64,000 nt of DNA from Pieris napi (GCF_905475465.1 NC_062242.1:12489501-12553500), one strand, 5' to 3'; shown: positions 20,696-33,095, counted from the first letter of the stretch. Numbers and translations are program-made. Notes: generated from the sequence alone by a model not told the origin.

Positions 20696-22301
20696 TAAGT
20701 TTACGATATATAATTCCCTCGGCTTTACAGAATTTAATATATAGAAGTAGACCTTTGATTATGTATTATGTAGTTTAATAAATTAACAATATATAAAACT
20801 ATAATTGAATAAGACCTCCTACGTTTTATACCAAAACCGATAGCAACCAATTATAACCAATGCAACTCGATCGTGGAGCAAATTATAATAATTGTTACAC
20901 TCTCGATGATTTATTGCTGAATATCAATTCGTTGTACCAGAGGTGCGATAAAATTTAATAATGTATTCATGATTATTATCTATTCATAGAAATAATTTAA
21001 TGGATTTTGAATTAATTTATTACTGAATTATGTTTAATTAGATCATACGTTTTAAACTGCGTAGTAAAATTACTTTTAACTATAGATTTATATCGCATAG
21101 TATTAAAATTGAGATGACTATACACATTTTAATGCGATTTGTGTTCTATTAAATATAGGATACTCACACCTAGCTAGCCTTGCTTTAATCCAGAATTTGT
21201 ATACTACCGATCATTCATCAGGAATTCATAGAATGTTCCAAACAAAATGTTAATTTTCTAGGCAGTCAAGAATTGCAAAAATCTTTTTTTTCTTATAAAC
21301 GAGAATGTGAAATGCAACAGAAATACTTTTTAAGTATTTTGGGACCGACACCCAGAGCCTCATATATATTAATCAATATATACATTTAATATCTTACCAT
21401 TGTTCCTGATTTACTTTTTAATTCAGTTACATGTTGGTTTAAAATTATTTTTCCGATTACTGGGAGAGAAGTCCACAAATACATTTGATAAAAACAAGAT
21501 GGCGTTTATCGCGGTTCCTGAGCGCGGCTGCGTGATGGATTAGCTTTGTAATTAAGAAAATTTCACTTGAAAAAACTGTGCATCTGTCTTCATTAACTTG
21601 CTACACCAGATTCGAAGATAATTACTTCACTTTTATATCTGCATTTTTAATTTTTAAAAATTCAGATTACGTTTTCAACTAAAAAATAAGTATTTTAAAG
21701 TCAATGTGCCAAGTCCTGAGTGGTATTTCTGTTGTGACTGCTCTGATATTATAGTCATAGATAGTTGTATATACATATAGGAGTTGTAATTATTATTTAA
21801 TTTAAGGCCCGAAATCAGCTTCTTGGCAGTAATTCAAGGGATTGAGTGACAAACAACGATTAGGGGTTTATGTGATTTATTTTAGTAGAACAAGTTTTTA
21901 AACTTTATGGCCTAATATGCTAGCTAGCTTAGCCTTATATATCACAATAGGTTAGTATGTTCACATAGTGATTTTGAGTGTAAAAAATGGTATGTGTACA
22001 GATAAAATTCATTGGTGAATTTCAGAGAGTTCGAACATACGACCACGAGAATCGCAGTAAAAACACAGGCTGACTGAATATAAATTTAGTGAGGTATATC
22101 ACCGGGTCATTCACAATGTTGGGTCATGAGATGTGCCATCAAAATTGTGCGTCGTAAAAGACCGGAACGACCTCGCATGTCAAATTTAGTCTAAGTTGTG
22201 TGTTTCCATTTTACTCTATTGTAAACTGCTAATTACGCAATTGTATCAAACAAAAATATCTTAATTATATCTCTATTCGTCACAGCGTAATTACATTTAT
22301 G
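20696..22301. other. intergenic, nothing recognised
   Basis: AT-rich sequence; a possible heavily degraded SINE at 21990-22060 (minus) and a GC-richer patch at 21495-21545. No gene supported. Confidence 0.3.
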
Positions 22302-22490
22302 AGCCAATACTGGGCTAGTGGCTTCAGCGTGCGACTCTCATCGTTTTTATTCCTATGTGCCCATTTAACATTCGCTCGAACTGTTAAGGAAAACATCATG
22401 AGAAAACCAGCATGCCTTAGACCCAAAAAGACGTCTATTAGATTGAAAAATCATCATGAAATAGCTACTAGCTGAGGCCCAAACTTTGTA
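22302..22490 (+). mobile_element. SINE, internally deleted
   Basis: Head GGGCTAGTGGCTTCAGCGTG and body blocks CATTTAACATTCGCTCGAAC, TTAGACCCAAAAAG and TATTAGATTGAAAAATCATC in order. The B box and the GACGGCGTG block are deleted. Confidence 0.8.
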
Positions 22491-22514
22491 AACACAGTGT
22501 GAGAGAAAGAGGCG

Positions 22515-22765
22515 AATATATAAACCAACTAGCAAACTCGGCGAACTCAGTTTCGCCACCAGATGGCTTCGTTTTATGTAACATTTCGTTTGGTGATCCC
22601 GCTTTTCTATTGAAATTTTTCCTGAAATTTTTGAAAAATTACTATAAACCTCACAGAGCCCGAGACCTTTCCAACGAATGCAAAACCGTGGAAATCGGTT
22701 CGTGCGTTCTGGAGTTATAGCGTCAGGAAGGAAAACCCGACTTATTTTTATATAGTAGATTTCCT
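22515..22765 (+). repeat. dispersed repeat, inverted partner at 58.3 kb
   Basis: About 230 bp matching 58316-58545 in reverse orientation, including CCAGATGGCTTCGTTTTATG, CCTTTCCAACGAATGC, GGAAATCGGTTCGTG and GGAGTTATAGCGTCAGGAAG. The unit ends with TTTTATATAGTAGA. It is a common lepidopteran interspersed repeat; its class is not clear to me. Confidence 0.75.
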
Positions 22766-24199
22766 AGGATATTTTTAGACTTGTCTTCAAAAACTAAATG
22801 ACAGGGCGTCTATTTTAGGTTGGATTTGGTTCATTTATTGTACAGTGTAAAGACACTTTATATTAGGGGTCAGCCTGAATTCTTTTTCTCGTAGACTATG
22901 GGCGGATCGTGAATTTATTTGGCTCTGGGTTATTACGGGGAAGTCCCCCGTAATTGACGCACACGCGAATAACTACACCGACCGAAAACTAGCTACGGGG
23001 AATTCCCCGTTCCATTTGATAGACGTCTTATGATTATTTATTTTCCTTATGATTGTTTTTTTGAGTAGCTAATCAAATTCTACGTGAATTGATCTTGAAC
23101 ATGAACATGAACGATCCAGTTGAGATCTGTTTGGGTACCTTTATTGAATCGTCTTATAATCGTATATATTTCATATAAAAAGGCTATTTCTTTACGTTGT
23201 ATGGAAACGGTGACCTTGAGAGCACGTCCTCCGAAATAAAAAGGGGCGACAACCGAAGTTTTATGACAGCCTTCACACTTACTATACAATACATTTACAT
23301 TTTTGTTTCACGTGTCCTTGCCAGGTGAAATATCTCCACCAAATTCTTATGTACCAGAACTTAGTTGTAATACGTTACAATTTTCTCATGAAAATATACT
23401 ATATATTTATAGTATATTTAACTGTTTAATCTATGGGATATATGACATTTACCCAATCCCAGTTAAAACTGTTAATTATAGATGACATCTTATATTGTGT
23501 TAATACTTGTATAATGATCACATAAATTGCCAGAATTAACTATGTAACATAAGTAACCTATGAACTAAATTACTATAAATAATTCACATTTTGTATGCTT
23601 TTGTATGCTCTTGCGTTATCTAGAATGTTTCGCGCCGTTTTTCACTTTTATCACCCTGCAACATGTACCAAAATAATTAGGTAACCATGCAGTCTCGCCG
23701 CTTAAGCACGGGCTTAAAATTAGCTACAACGTTACGTAAATTACCCCAAATAGCAGAAAAGAGCCCCTTTGAATAGCTGAAATCTGTAAAACGTATTCAA
23801 AAAGATTTTAATTCAAGAGAATGCATACTTTTCGCACCGACCTCCGTGGTGTTTATGTTAATACGAGTATCTGGCCGGAAAGGGAATTTCAAATTCAGAA
23901 TTCCATTTTTAAAACATTATTTTTATAACAAGAACACTCGTTCCCGGCTCCTCGATTTGTAATTCGAATCCGACTCGTCGAATTTCAAACGGATTTTATG
24001 ACATTTTAAATTCGTATTTCGATGAATTTTAAATCATAATTATTCGCGTCCCGCCTGTTTTTAATTACGTAATAATTGTAAATTAATTAGAGTAAAGAAG
24101 TGTTAATTGGGTTTGGGAAATGTTTGTTTTGTAACGCAAAAACGATTGCGGGCTAATGGATTTTCAAAATTAATAATAAGTATTTGTTGTCAGTGATCT
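22766..24199. other. intergenic, nothing recognised
   Basis: No gene recognised. 23800-24130 is free of known repeats and slightly less AT-biased, which could mean a regulatory element, but there is no direct evidence. Confidence 0.3.
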
Positions 24200-24466
24200 T
24201 TGTGGAGCCTTTTAGGTCTGGGCCTCAGATTTCTATATCTGATTCATGATCATTTGTCAATCTAATAGTAGGTGATCAGCCTCCTGTGCCTGACGCCGTC
24301 GACTGTTTGGGTCTAAAGCAATCAGGGATGTTTTCCTTCAACGTTCGAGCAAATGTAAATACAAAAAGGTAGATAGAATGTCCATTGGTGCACAGTCGAG
24401 GATCGAACCTACGACCTCAGTGATGAGAGTCGCACGCTGAAGCCTCTTGGCCAACACTGCTCTTGG
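24200..24466 (-). mobile_element. SINE, near full length
   Basis: Minus-strand copy with B box region GAGGATCGAACCTACGACCTC, body GACGCCGTCGACTGTTTGGGTC and 3' end CTTTTAGGTCTGGGCCTCAG. Small deletions only. Confidence 0.88.
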
Positions 24467-25080
24467 CTTGCTCTAGGAAGACTTAATGAAACCATAAACC
24501 ATTGTGTTGTTTTGAAAAAAGGGATAGCAATGGACAAATAGTTTGACCATTTATAAAAGTGAACGAAAACCGAAGATTTATCAACCAATAAACCATTCAC
24601 TCGCGACTATACATTACTCCTACGTTGATTTTTTGACTCAGTGATTGAGATTTACAGCTTACAAGCGCTTACAGATTTTATAGCTCAATGACCGAATCGG
24701 AATGAACGAACGAATGTATGATTTTTACATGTTCATTGAATAATTTATTGCTGTTCGAAATTCAAAATTTGTGGATTACACTTTTCCAGAGTATGATTTT
24801 GTTGGAATGGTTTATTTTATTAAACTGTCTCCTAAAATCTCCTACAAGTTATATACATTTTAAAACTGAAACTTTAGACCAGTGTTTTTCAACGTAGGGC
24901 CCACATGGGGGCAATTTGATTGCTTGCCATTCGAAATTTGATTAAAATTATTTGTAATTTGAATTGAAATGAAAATTGTCATAAAGATTTTAGAAAGACT
25001 ATGGTGGTCCTAGACTCTCGACGAATGTTTATTACTACTACATGACATCGTCTCAAATAAAAGAAATTGCAGCTCACTTC
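24467..25080. other. intergenic, nothing recognised
   Basis: No gene or repeat recognised. Confidence 0.3.
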
Positions 25081-25084
25081 TAGA

Positions 25085-25300
25085 ATAATTGCCCTTCCTT
25101 GTTCCTGCCTACCAGACTCGTAATCGTGCTTTGTTTCATGTTCCTCACATTAACACTAACTATGCAAAAAACTCAGTTTTGTATCGCACAGCCCGGACAT
25201 ACAACGAGCACAATTTAAGCCTTGACTTGTTTAAGCTGTCGCGGTATATGCTTAAAGTAGTATTAAGAATATCCATAGCGCTAAATCACCTGCATCATGA
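25085..25300 (+). pseudogene. LINE C-terminal relic
   Basis: Reads PAYQTRNRALFHVPHINTNY, AKNSVLYRTARTYNEH and LDLFKLSRYMLKVVLR, matching the extreme C-terminus of non-LTR retrotransposon proteins (TRN---F-VP---TN---NS---R----N). Only about 65 residues are preserved. Confidence 0.65.
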
Positions 25301-25414
25301 GCACACCCCACTCTCCCTCACTTTCACACCATCGCACATCACACCCAAATTAGGTATTACTTTAATATTTTTTGTTGATTTCCTTATGTAAATATCTGAA
25401 CCTTTTTGTATATA

Positions 25415-25978
25415 CAGTCTCTTTATAACACAAACACAAACTCTTTATAACAATTTTCAATGGACCGAGGATTATAGAGAGTTTCCGTTATACGGAGATA
25501 AGAGAAAAAAACCAAATTTAACCAATTACAATAATTTCTAATTTTATTACTATCAATAGGTAAATTATTCTAAATACATATATTCTGTTAACTTTGCCTG
25601 ACGTGTTTTGCTATGCCAATATTTGTTTTATATTTATTTAAGTATTATTTCTGGCCATCTTAACAGTTTCAAAGTTTGTTTACGAATAATGGCACACATG
25701 TTAATGCAATGTAAATACAATAACAAAAGCGAGACGGCTGTTTATGACCTCAGGTGTCTTTCTTAGAAATTTCGGCACCTTCACAGTTTAGTTTTGTAAG
25801 CTCATTATAGAAATAATTACACTTAAGTATGTTGTTGTCTGAATATGAAAATATTTATTCGTAATAGAGAAGGGATGTTACGTTATAAAAAGAATTAAAG
25901 TATGGGTTTTGTGTTAAACCAATAACTCACTTGTACATTATTCGTTATAACGAATACCGTTATAAAGAGTTTTCACTG
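25415..25978. mobile_element. pogo/Tigger-like non-autonomous DNA element
   Basis: 564 bp bounded by CAGT...ACTG ends with TA on each side (25413-25414 and 25979-25980), the target of Tc1/mariner-superfamily elements. The ends share CTCTTTATAAC / GTTATAAAGAG, and the right end repeats CGTTATAACG. No transposase frame is present. The left end has a small rearrangement (CTCTTTATAAC occurs twice), so the terminal repeat is imperfect. Confidence 0.65.
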
Positions 25979-26344
25979 TATAATGTATTCCACCTTTGGC
26001 TATATAGGTTTAGTTTAATTGTTTTTTGTTGTATATAATTTATGTTGGCTATAAGACATCGTTGACACAATGTATATCATATAGTTTGGTAAAGATACAT
26101 TGATAATCCCTAAAAGCTACATAATAGGGCAATTTTCGTTTAATTTTCATTTGAATTCCTGCTGGACCCCAAGACAAGTGGCAACTCATTAATCTGCCTG
26201 GAGATCTTTAAAAACAGCTGAAGCGCGAAATGTTTGTGGAGTCAATGGTTCTGTAGGAATTTATATATATATTGTTTATTGTTTAGTAGTTTAGTAGAAT
26301 ATATGTAAATATAGAACCAAACATTAAAACTATTGATTTTTTTT
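25979..26344. other. intergenic, nothing recognised
   Basis: No gene recognised; 26160-26260 contains a slightly GC-richer segment without readable similarity. Confidence 0.3.
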
Positions 26345-26480
26345 TCATAGAACAAAAAAAGAAGCAGGCGCCTCATTTGATGTTAAATTATACCGCCGCC
26401 CTTGGACACTCTCAATGCCAGAGGGCTCGCGAGTGCGTTGCCGGCCTTTTTAAAAATGATTTTTTTGAAGGACTCTACGT
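26345..26480 (-). mobile_element. R1/jockey-like LINE 3' tail
   Basis: Minus-strand copy of the tail described at 7.1-7.5 kb, with CCAGAGGGCTCGCGAGTGCG, TTGCCGGCCTTTT and CTTGGACACTCTCAATGCC. Only the 3' end is kept. Confidence 0.75.
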
Positions 26481-26744
26481 CGCATCGCGGAAGTCATGCC
26501 CTCAGGATCCCGGAGATCTGTGTCCCAATATTAAGTAATTGTATTACATCTCGATAACGCTTAATGGAGTCACATCGTGGCTAGCTGAGGTCCTACGTAC
26601 TATTCCCAGGGAAACAATTATTCACTTTGACCGTACATAATCACCATAAAAAGTATTAATCTAGACTGCCGCAAGTGGTGCTTAACCATGACGATAGTAA
26701 AAACTGCGCTTAGTATTAAACAACTTCCTTCAAAAAAAGGGTAC

Positions 26745-27015
26745 CCTCTTTTTCTTAATAGGCCGGCGACGCATTGGCGAACCTTCTAGCAATGTGAGTA
26801 GCACTTAAAAACAGTAAAGTGTTGCAGACTAATATAGGTGGTTCTCATGATAAATTATGATTTACAAAACCATCCATTGAACGACATCATTAAAAAAAAA
26901 TTTAGAAGGCCGCCAATGCACTAGCGATCCATTTGGCAATGTGAGTATCACTTTAAAAAAGGGAATGTTGCAGACAAATACAGATGGTTCTCGTGATAAA
27001 GTTTGATGGAAGGAT
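26745..27015 (+). repeat. tandem pair derived from a LINE tail
   Basis: Two imperfect direct copies of about 120 bp (26747-26870 and 26895-27015). Each begins with the AGGCCG(G/C)C-A-GCA...GCAATGTGAGTA block of the R1/jockey-like tail and continues into GTTGCAGAC(T/A)AAT and GGTTCTC(A/G)TGATAAA. The shared non-LINE sequence means the duplication happened after insertion. Confidence 0.6.
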
Positions 27016-27218
27016 CGCTGAAAAGGGGTGTGTCAACAGTAAATTGGCTGCGTGTTTTGCGTAAATTCGTTAGACAGCTATATTGTAGACTCGTGACTTG
27101 GAAGTCCTATGTTCTATTCCTATGAAAGGAAATAATATTCCTTTATTTGCACTATTCTGTCAGTCACTGACGTACAGATTTCTCTTTGGTAATTCAAACT
27201 TTATTATATAATATACCA

Positions 27219-27446
27219 ATGGCGCTACAACCTTTTAGGTCTGGACCTCAGATTTCTGTATCGGTCCGTAATCATTTCTAATAGGCAATAAATCCTTCTG
27301 TCCCTGACACACACAGTCGACTTTTTGTGCCTAAAGCAAGCCGGTTTCCTCACGATGTTTTTCTTCACGAAGGTCCATTGGGGGAATCAAACCTACGACC
27401 ACAAAGATGAGTCGCACGTAGAAACCACTTGGCCAACACTGCTCAT
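27219..27446 (-). mobile_element. SINE, internally deleted
   Basis: Minus-strand copy starting CCAATGGCGCTACAACC and ending with head TTGGCCAACACTGCTC (reverse orientation). The AACATTCGCTCGAACGG block is deleted. Confidence 0.88.
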
Positions 27447-28335
27447 TATTACATAATATTATATATTTTATTAATTAATGTTTCATTCAAATAAACATTA
27501 AGTATACAAATGAAAAAGATTTAATTAATTTCTAGCTTTTAATGGTTTTGGTGAATTTGGTTAAATGTGACGGTGACTGACGATGTCCCTTCTGGTTTTT
27601 ATCTATTTATTCCAGGAAAATAAGTCGTAAGATTTCTATTTATTGATATATAAATAACCTAACATCGCTTCCTCTTTTATTCTTGTTCCTACTCATTAAT
27701 GTAATTGAACGTGAAGTACTCTTGTTTGTAGAAAATATTTTATATGTTTCAATAGCTTATTTATTTTATTATTAAAGTTCACCACATCATACATTATGCT
27801 ATATCTAAAGTAAATGTTACAAGTTATCTGTTCTGTTCTGTATATCTGACAATGCTGGTAAACATAAATATTACAATAAAACACAATTAAAACATTCCAC
27901 TTCCAATTATAGATTTTACTAGTAATTTATTGCTTGCGGTTAAGGAAAAAAAACACTAGAAAAACAGCGAATAAGCCATCAGATAAGCACTTAACAATGC
28001 TTTTTAAAAGTTGATCAGCCCACTACCGAATATATCAAGCTGGATAAGTAGTGTTTATTCTATTATATTATTATACGTCGTATACGTATCTGTTATATAT
28101 TATTATTAATTCGATTGAGAAGTGCCTGAAATCTTAGGTTGGTTTTTGCAGACTGATTTTGTAAAATTCTGCTGATCCTAAACCTTGGGAATGAATAAGG
28201 GATGACAATGTTAATGTGTTGAGGTTACTGGAACGACAATGTTAATTTTCTGTATTTGACCATTTAACAATTTGTATAAGTACGTTACACAGGCTATCTT
28301 CGACAGTAACATCATTTTAAATTTTCCTAAGTAGC
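27447..28335. other. intergenic, nothing recognised
   Basis: AT-rich sequence with only chance frames. Confidence 0.3.
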
Positions 28336-28339
28336 TTTA

Positions 28340-28630
28340 ATATTAATTTGAATAAATTTATTTATTTATTACACAAATACATACCTTATAGACTATGCCA
28401 ATACGTATATAATATTAAACACATAATATACACAATATCCCTACTGTGAATTCTCTCTGCGAACATATTATATGTCGATAGTGTCGGAGAGAGCATTCAA
28501 TAGGCGCAACGTCTTTGATAATCTGTGCAACAGACTAGTTCTGGCCCTTGGTATAACCTAGGCCTTCGCCGTCGCACATATCCCACAGGTACAAATAATC
28601 CCCGTTCTTGAAGTACAATGTACAAAAAGT
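28340..28630 (-). mobile_element. LINE-like 3' end, inverted partner at 38.7 kb
   Basis: The minus strand shares a long collinear stretch with 38690-38960 (plus): TATACCAAGGG, CAGTCTGTTG-like, TTCACAGTAG-GATATTGTG and TATATTATGT-TTTAATATTATATA, ending in an AATAAATAAATA tail. The arrangement and tail suggest a non-LTR 3' end; the coding part is too short to classify. Confidence 0.6.
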
Positions 28631-28984
28631 ACAGACCAATAATGTTGGGTACTTTAAAGGATAATTATAATATCGTCATACACTCGCTACATGTCTCGTT
28701 TATAAATCACTTACAAAGATTGCCTGTTGGACTTTTCTTAGCAAGGAAATGTTAAATAAATAACAAAAGCCTGTATGGCATAACTCTAGGACAAATAGCC
28801 GTAGAGTCAATACAAGTCAGCTAGTTAAGGATTGTATTAGAAAATCTCGTGATACCGAAATCAGCTTATATCGCAAAATTGTCTGAACTCAAATAGATGA
28901 CATTACAGATACATATTTGGCAGAAAAACGACGAGTGACTTTATTGATTTATTTAAACGGTAATTACCTTAACTGTCATTTAAA

Positions 28985-29225
28985 AAAAAACTGTTTGATT
29001 TAGTTCCCTGTTGAGTAGAGACTCTTGAGCCGTGGGGTTCAAGCGCACAGGCAAGATGGATAGATTCCACGCTCAACGAATTAGTATCGCAATACAGCGA
29101 GGAAATGCTGCCAGCGTTAATGGTACACTGTCACAGGGACCAACCTTTGTAAACTTGTTTTAAATCTCTATTTATCAATTTTTAAATTACATGTTATTTA
29201 AGCACCACAAAAGTATTACCAGTGA
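28985..29225 (+). mobile_element. LINE-like 3' end, partner at 42.0 kb
   Basis: Shares GAGCCGTGGGG-TCAAG, CGCTCAACGAA, AGTATCGCAATACAGCGA, AAATGCTGCC and CACAGGGACCAA with 41990-42215. The core can be read as AQRISIAIQRGNAASV, a motif I associate with LINE C-termini. A tail-only piece may also lie at 44655-44700. Confidence 0.6.
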
Positions 29226-29589
29226 AATCAAAAGAGTACAACAAGAATTCGCCGGCATCCTGAGGCGGTAACTATTATCCTAAAAGAAAGACATGTTTAG
29301 CAAGTCATATTTTAAATAAATCAAATAATTCTTCGATATCTTAAAAAATTAGATAATACACTTAAAATCGCGTTCTTGATGCTATTTTTTGTGAAAACAC
29401 GAACTCAACCAAAAATACTACGCGAAATTGTTCCATCCATTTATTACAATGGAAAAAGAGATTCTTATATATTATATAGATTAAGATAGAAAAAGTATCT
29501 TTTATTATTTTATATTAATAAAATAATAATTATTCAATATTGGAATTTGTTAATTTATTCACTTTGACATTACGTTTATTTTGCACCTC
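29226..29589. other. intergenic, nothing recognised
   Basis: No gene or repeat recognised. Confidence 0.3.
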
Positions 29590-29605
29590 TATAAATGGCC
29601 AAATA

Positions 29606-29910
29606 GCAGTGTTAGCCTAGTGGCTTCAGCGTGCGACTTTCATTCCTGAGGTCGTAATTTCGATCCCTGGCTGTGCACCAGTGGAATTTCTTTCTATGTT
29701 CGCATTTAACATTCGCTCGAACAGTGAAGGAAACATCGAGAAAAAAGCGGCTTTAGACCCTAAAAGTCGACAGCGTGAATCCGGCATAGAAGGCATACAT
29801 GCTTATTAGATTGATTAATAAATAATCATGAAACAGGTACAGAAATCTGAGGCCCAGACATAAAAAGGTTGTAAAGGTTGTAGCACCACTGTTTATTTAT
29901 TTATTGTATT
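29606..29910 (+). mobile_element. full-length SINE with 16-bp target duplication
   Basis: Flanked by perfect direct repeats TATAAATGGCCAAATA at 29590-29605 and 29911-29926. The head carries TTAGCCTAGTGG (A box) and a degraded B box. All body blocks are present in order and the 3' end is AGCACCACTGTTTATTTATTTATTG. With the duplications, this copy defines the family ends. Confidence 0.95.
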
Positions 29911-29926
29911 TATAAATGGCCAAATA

Positions 29927-31104
29927 CACATTATATAGTTATTCTTACATACAAATATTTAGCCAAATTCTAGACGTTACCAACACAATATCGTCCCGTA
30001 TATTTCCCATCAATGACGTATACACGGTTAGCAACCCGTAAATTCGTGCGGCGCTGGGCCGAATGAATTGTAACCGGCAATTTACGAGCAGGTACTGCGT
30101 CTGTAAACGTGAGCCCCGATCGCGGTCACGCGTTGTACAAAAGAATGGATAATGCTCACAGTAAATGATTTCCAAAACATAAAATACAACCTCCAAACAT
30201 TAAAAATAAGACAATACTCTTTCAAAGCCGACACCACACCCACTAACATGAATGTGCCGCTGTAGTTTATGACCTTTTCTTTCTTTTATCTTTTATAGGC
30301 TCATTTGCCTGGACTTTACAGATATTTGAAACCAATGATGATAATTGTATGTGATAATTGATTTGTCGAGGCTTACGGGCTAATAACTAACTATGAATTG
30401 CATATTCTTCTTCTCTTTTTGGACCTTCATTAAATAATATAAAAGAGTAATTAGTATTCCATAGAAATTAATTACATAAAATCAGTTAACGAGATTCCCA
30501 AATAATCTGCGAAGTTTAAACAAACGAAATAAATATTTGTGAGGCTTTCACGGAGATAATTTGGTATCGAGCCTCTCTCCCCGAAACAATGCGCAGTTCT
30601 TAGATTAACAACCTTGCTCTCAAAAGACATCTGATTAACTGGACCACGAATATGAGATGTGGCATTTCACAACGAACATTTTTATTTAATAGAATTCATT
30701 TTGATTGCCCCATTTTCGACACAACTCTAAGCACAATTTGACAGAAATAGACATAAGATTCCTTTAGTAAAAAATTAGACAGGGTAAGTCTCTAAGTGTA
30801 TTTTTTCTTCAAATTTTTAAAAGCATGAATAAAAATATATCTCTAATATTATTTGTATAAAATTTACATTCAATTTTAAGAAATAACTGTTTGTAACGAT
30901 TTCACGCCCCGAGGCATTGTCTGTATATTGTGAAGATGGAAACTTGATAAGAAAGAAGGATTTAACCTTTCAAGGAGGAGGTTTTCAATTAGAAACAAAT
31001 TTTGTATGTATACCGATTACTCGAAAACATCTCGATTGATTTAAAAAGTTGTATATTTCTTAATGATAAGATTTTAGAGTACAGGTTTTTGATTTTTTAA
31101 ATTT
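29927..31104. other. intergenic, nothing recognised
   Basis: An 83-codon minus-strand frame (29945-30196) has no recognisable domain and no splice context. 30475-30720 is repeat-free. Confidence 0.3.
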
Positions 31105-31323
31105 TGTAGCTGTTTCATGATGTTTTGTCAATATAATAGGCAAGTATGTGATCAGCTTTTTGTGCCTGACACACGCCGTCGACTTTTTGGGTCTAAGGAT
31201 CCTCACGATATTTTCCTTCACCGTTCGAACGAATGTTTAATATGTACGCACATAGAAAGAAAGACGAATCTACGACATCAGGGAAGAGAGTCGCACGCTG
31301 TAGCCACTAACCCAACTTTGCTC
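31105..31323 (-). mobile_element. SINE, degraded copy
   Basis: Minus-strand body GACACACGCCGTCGACTTTT and head GAGTCGCACGCTGTAGCCAC present; the GGCGCTACAACC 3' end and several short blocks are lost. Confidence 0.8.
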
Positions 31324-31720
31324 CAAGTTCTAATACTACATAAATAACGTATATACATATAATTACCACATCAAAATCACCCACATCCACAACGTTCCAT
31401 ATTTTCGGCCCCATTTAAGACAGTCATTTTCAGGCAATGTTCCGTTTCCTTATTCCATTCACATAAGACCCGGTTTTGTTTGAAATATCCCATTGTTTGC
31501 TTTTCCTTATGAACCTCAAGACGGTTTACACACTGTGTGAGATATTTTTTTTGTATGCAGGCTCAAAACTGGCTAGATAAAAAATTGCATCCAGAAAGTG
31601 ATTTGGATTATATTTTTTTATTGCTTATATAAAATGAATGGCAAAATTACATTAAGCCGTAGGCATGACTAAATAGGAGCACGCACTTTCAATGTAAAGT
31701 AGAAAAAAACAGAATTGATT
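31324..31720. other. intergenic, nothing recognised
   Basis: No gene recognised; non-repetitive sequence at 31370-31520. Confidence 0.3.
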
Positions 31721-31724
31721 CAGA

Positions 31725-32065
31725 ATAAAAACAACTCTATAAACGCAGAGAGAATAGAATATCTTGGACTTTTTAAGTAGTTCATAGACAAATTGCCACT
31801 TTCTTTGGTCACGTATGGCACGTTAAAAGGACTCCATAGAGAGACTGGTGGTGCATGGAAGAGCAGAAGGGACTCTTGTGCCTGACAGAGAGCTCTTGCT
31901 CTGTCACCTATAACGAGGACTATTCCAATCAAGAACCTGCAAAACCATCTCTTCCACAAGGCAGCTGTCCGTATCAATTGGCAAAGAGTTGTCAAGAGAA
32001 TAGTTTTTTCAAGGTGTCAACTACGATTGCACCAAACTTGACAGATCAAGAGGGCACTAATTAAG
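31725..32065 (+). pseudogene. RTE-like LINE C-terminal relic
   Basis: Shuffled frames contain PLSLVTYGT (degraded FFGHV-R), CAWKSRR-like (VEG-R-RG), then ITRTIPIKNLQNHLFHKAAV and INWQRVVKRIV, matching the RTE-clade end (W-D-I--------A---A-DR--WR-IV-). Multiple frameshifts. Confidence 0.6.
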
Positions 32066-32455
32066 AAGAAGAATTACCCCCGAGATAAAGAATCGAACAC
32101 TCCAGTACAGTGCGTAAAACCAAGATCAACATTATTTATGTGTCTATTTAATAGAAAGGGGGTGTTTGAATTTTCTACCATTGTCTCTCCTCCTGCGCCT
32201 GGCATGACGAATTAATTTGGTTTTTATCTGATTCTACTTTAATTACTGCTCTTTGGGCCTTTTTGCCAATTAAACAGTGTTAATAATGGACTGTATTTGT
32301 CATTTATAAAACGCCATTAAAAGTATATTAAAAGCTTTAAAGCTTCTTTCATTAATAGTAAAAATGTTGAACTCCAAGGTCAATCGTAAATATATTCCTA
32401 TTTTTTAAGGATCGATATTTGTGATTATGTAAAAGATTTAAAGTTGACTAAGTAT
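32066..32455. other. intergenic, nothing recognised
   Basis: No gene recognised; several TAAT/ATTA core motifs at 32210-32370, which alone are not evidence of regulation. Confidence 0.3.
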
Positions 32456-32685
32456 TCAGTAGTATTGGCCTAGTGGTTTCAGTATGTGACTCTCATCTCT
32501 GAGGTCGTAAGTTCGATTACCAATGGTCTTTCGATGTATGTGCGCATTTAGCACTCGTGAAAACATCGTGAGGAGTGGTAATGATCAAGACGTAACAAGC
32601 ATTGTGCTTTCGACCCAAAAAAGTTGACAGCGTGTATCAGGCACAGAAGGCTGGTCACCTACTTATCTATTAAGAAAAATAAATG
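32456..32685 (+). mobile_element. SINE, degraded copy
   Basis: Head ATTGGCCTAGTGGTTTCAG with A box intact; B box replaced by GTTCGATTACC; body GTTGACAGCGTGTATCAGGC and GGTCACCTACTTATCTATTA. The 3' end is missing. Confidence 0.85.
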
Positions 32686-32699
32686 TTTGATGTATAACG

Positions 32700-32900
32700 A
32701 TTAGCCTATTAAAGTCGACTCGACGACTCTCAAAGCTGGGGTCGTGCGTTCAAACACGGTCTATTCAAATATACACATAATAACACAAGAAACTATCACG
32801 TATAAATAAACCCGAAAATACTCGTAGTCGTGTGTTAGGCACCGAACATCTCCTTAACATCTGAACACAAGAGCTTGTACCGTTACTAATTAATTTGTTT
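32700..32900 (+). repeat. possible second, older tRNA-derived SINE
   Basis: ACTCTCAAAGCTGGGGTCGT followed by GCGTTCAAACACGG resembles the SINE head and B box at low identity, and CGTAGTCGTGTGTTAGGCAC resembles the body block further on. It may be a very old copy of the same family or a relative. Confidence 0.45.
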
Positions 32901-33046
32901 GATTTAATTGGTGATCCTTTGTTAAGACTAATAGTATATACCTAATATAATAGGGATCAAGCTACGTGGTAAGCTTTTAATCTTGTCTCCTTTTACTACG
33001 ATGGGAAATCCATTTACAGACCCCCACGCCGGGACAAGCAGTGCAG

Positions 33047-33095
33047 TGACGTGAGCAGGGAGGTCAGGGCCTTGAGTGCAATGACCTCCCTACTT
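33047..33095. repeat. 10-bp inverted repeat
   Basis: AGGGAGGTCA and TGACCTCCCT are separated by 15 nt in a GC-richer patch (about 33015-33100). Significance unknown. Confidence 0.4.

Noticed and set aside
29945..30196. 83-codon minus-strand frame with arginine-rich stretch
   Set aside because: No homology recognised and no supporting signals.
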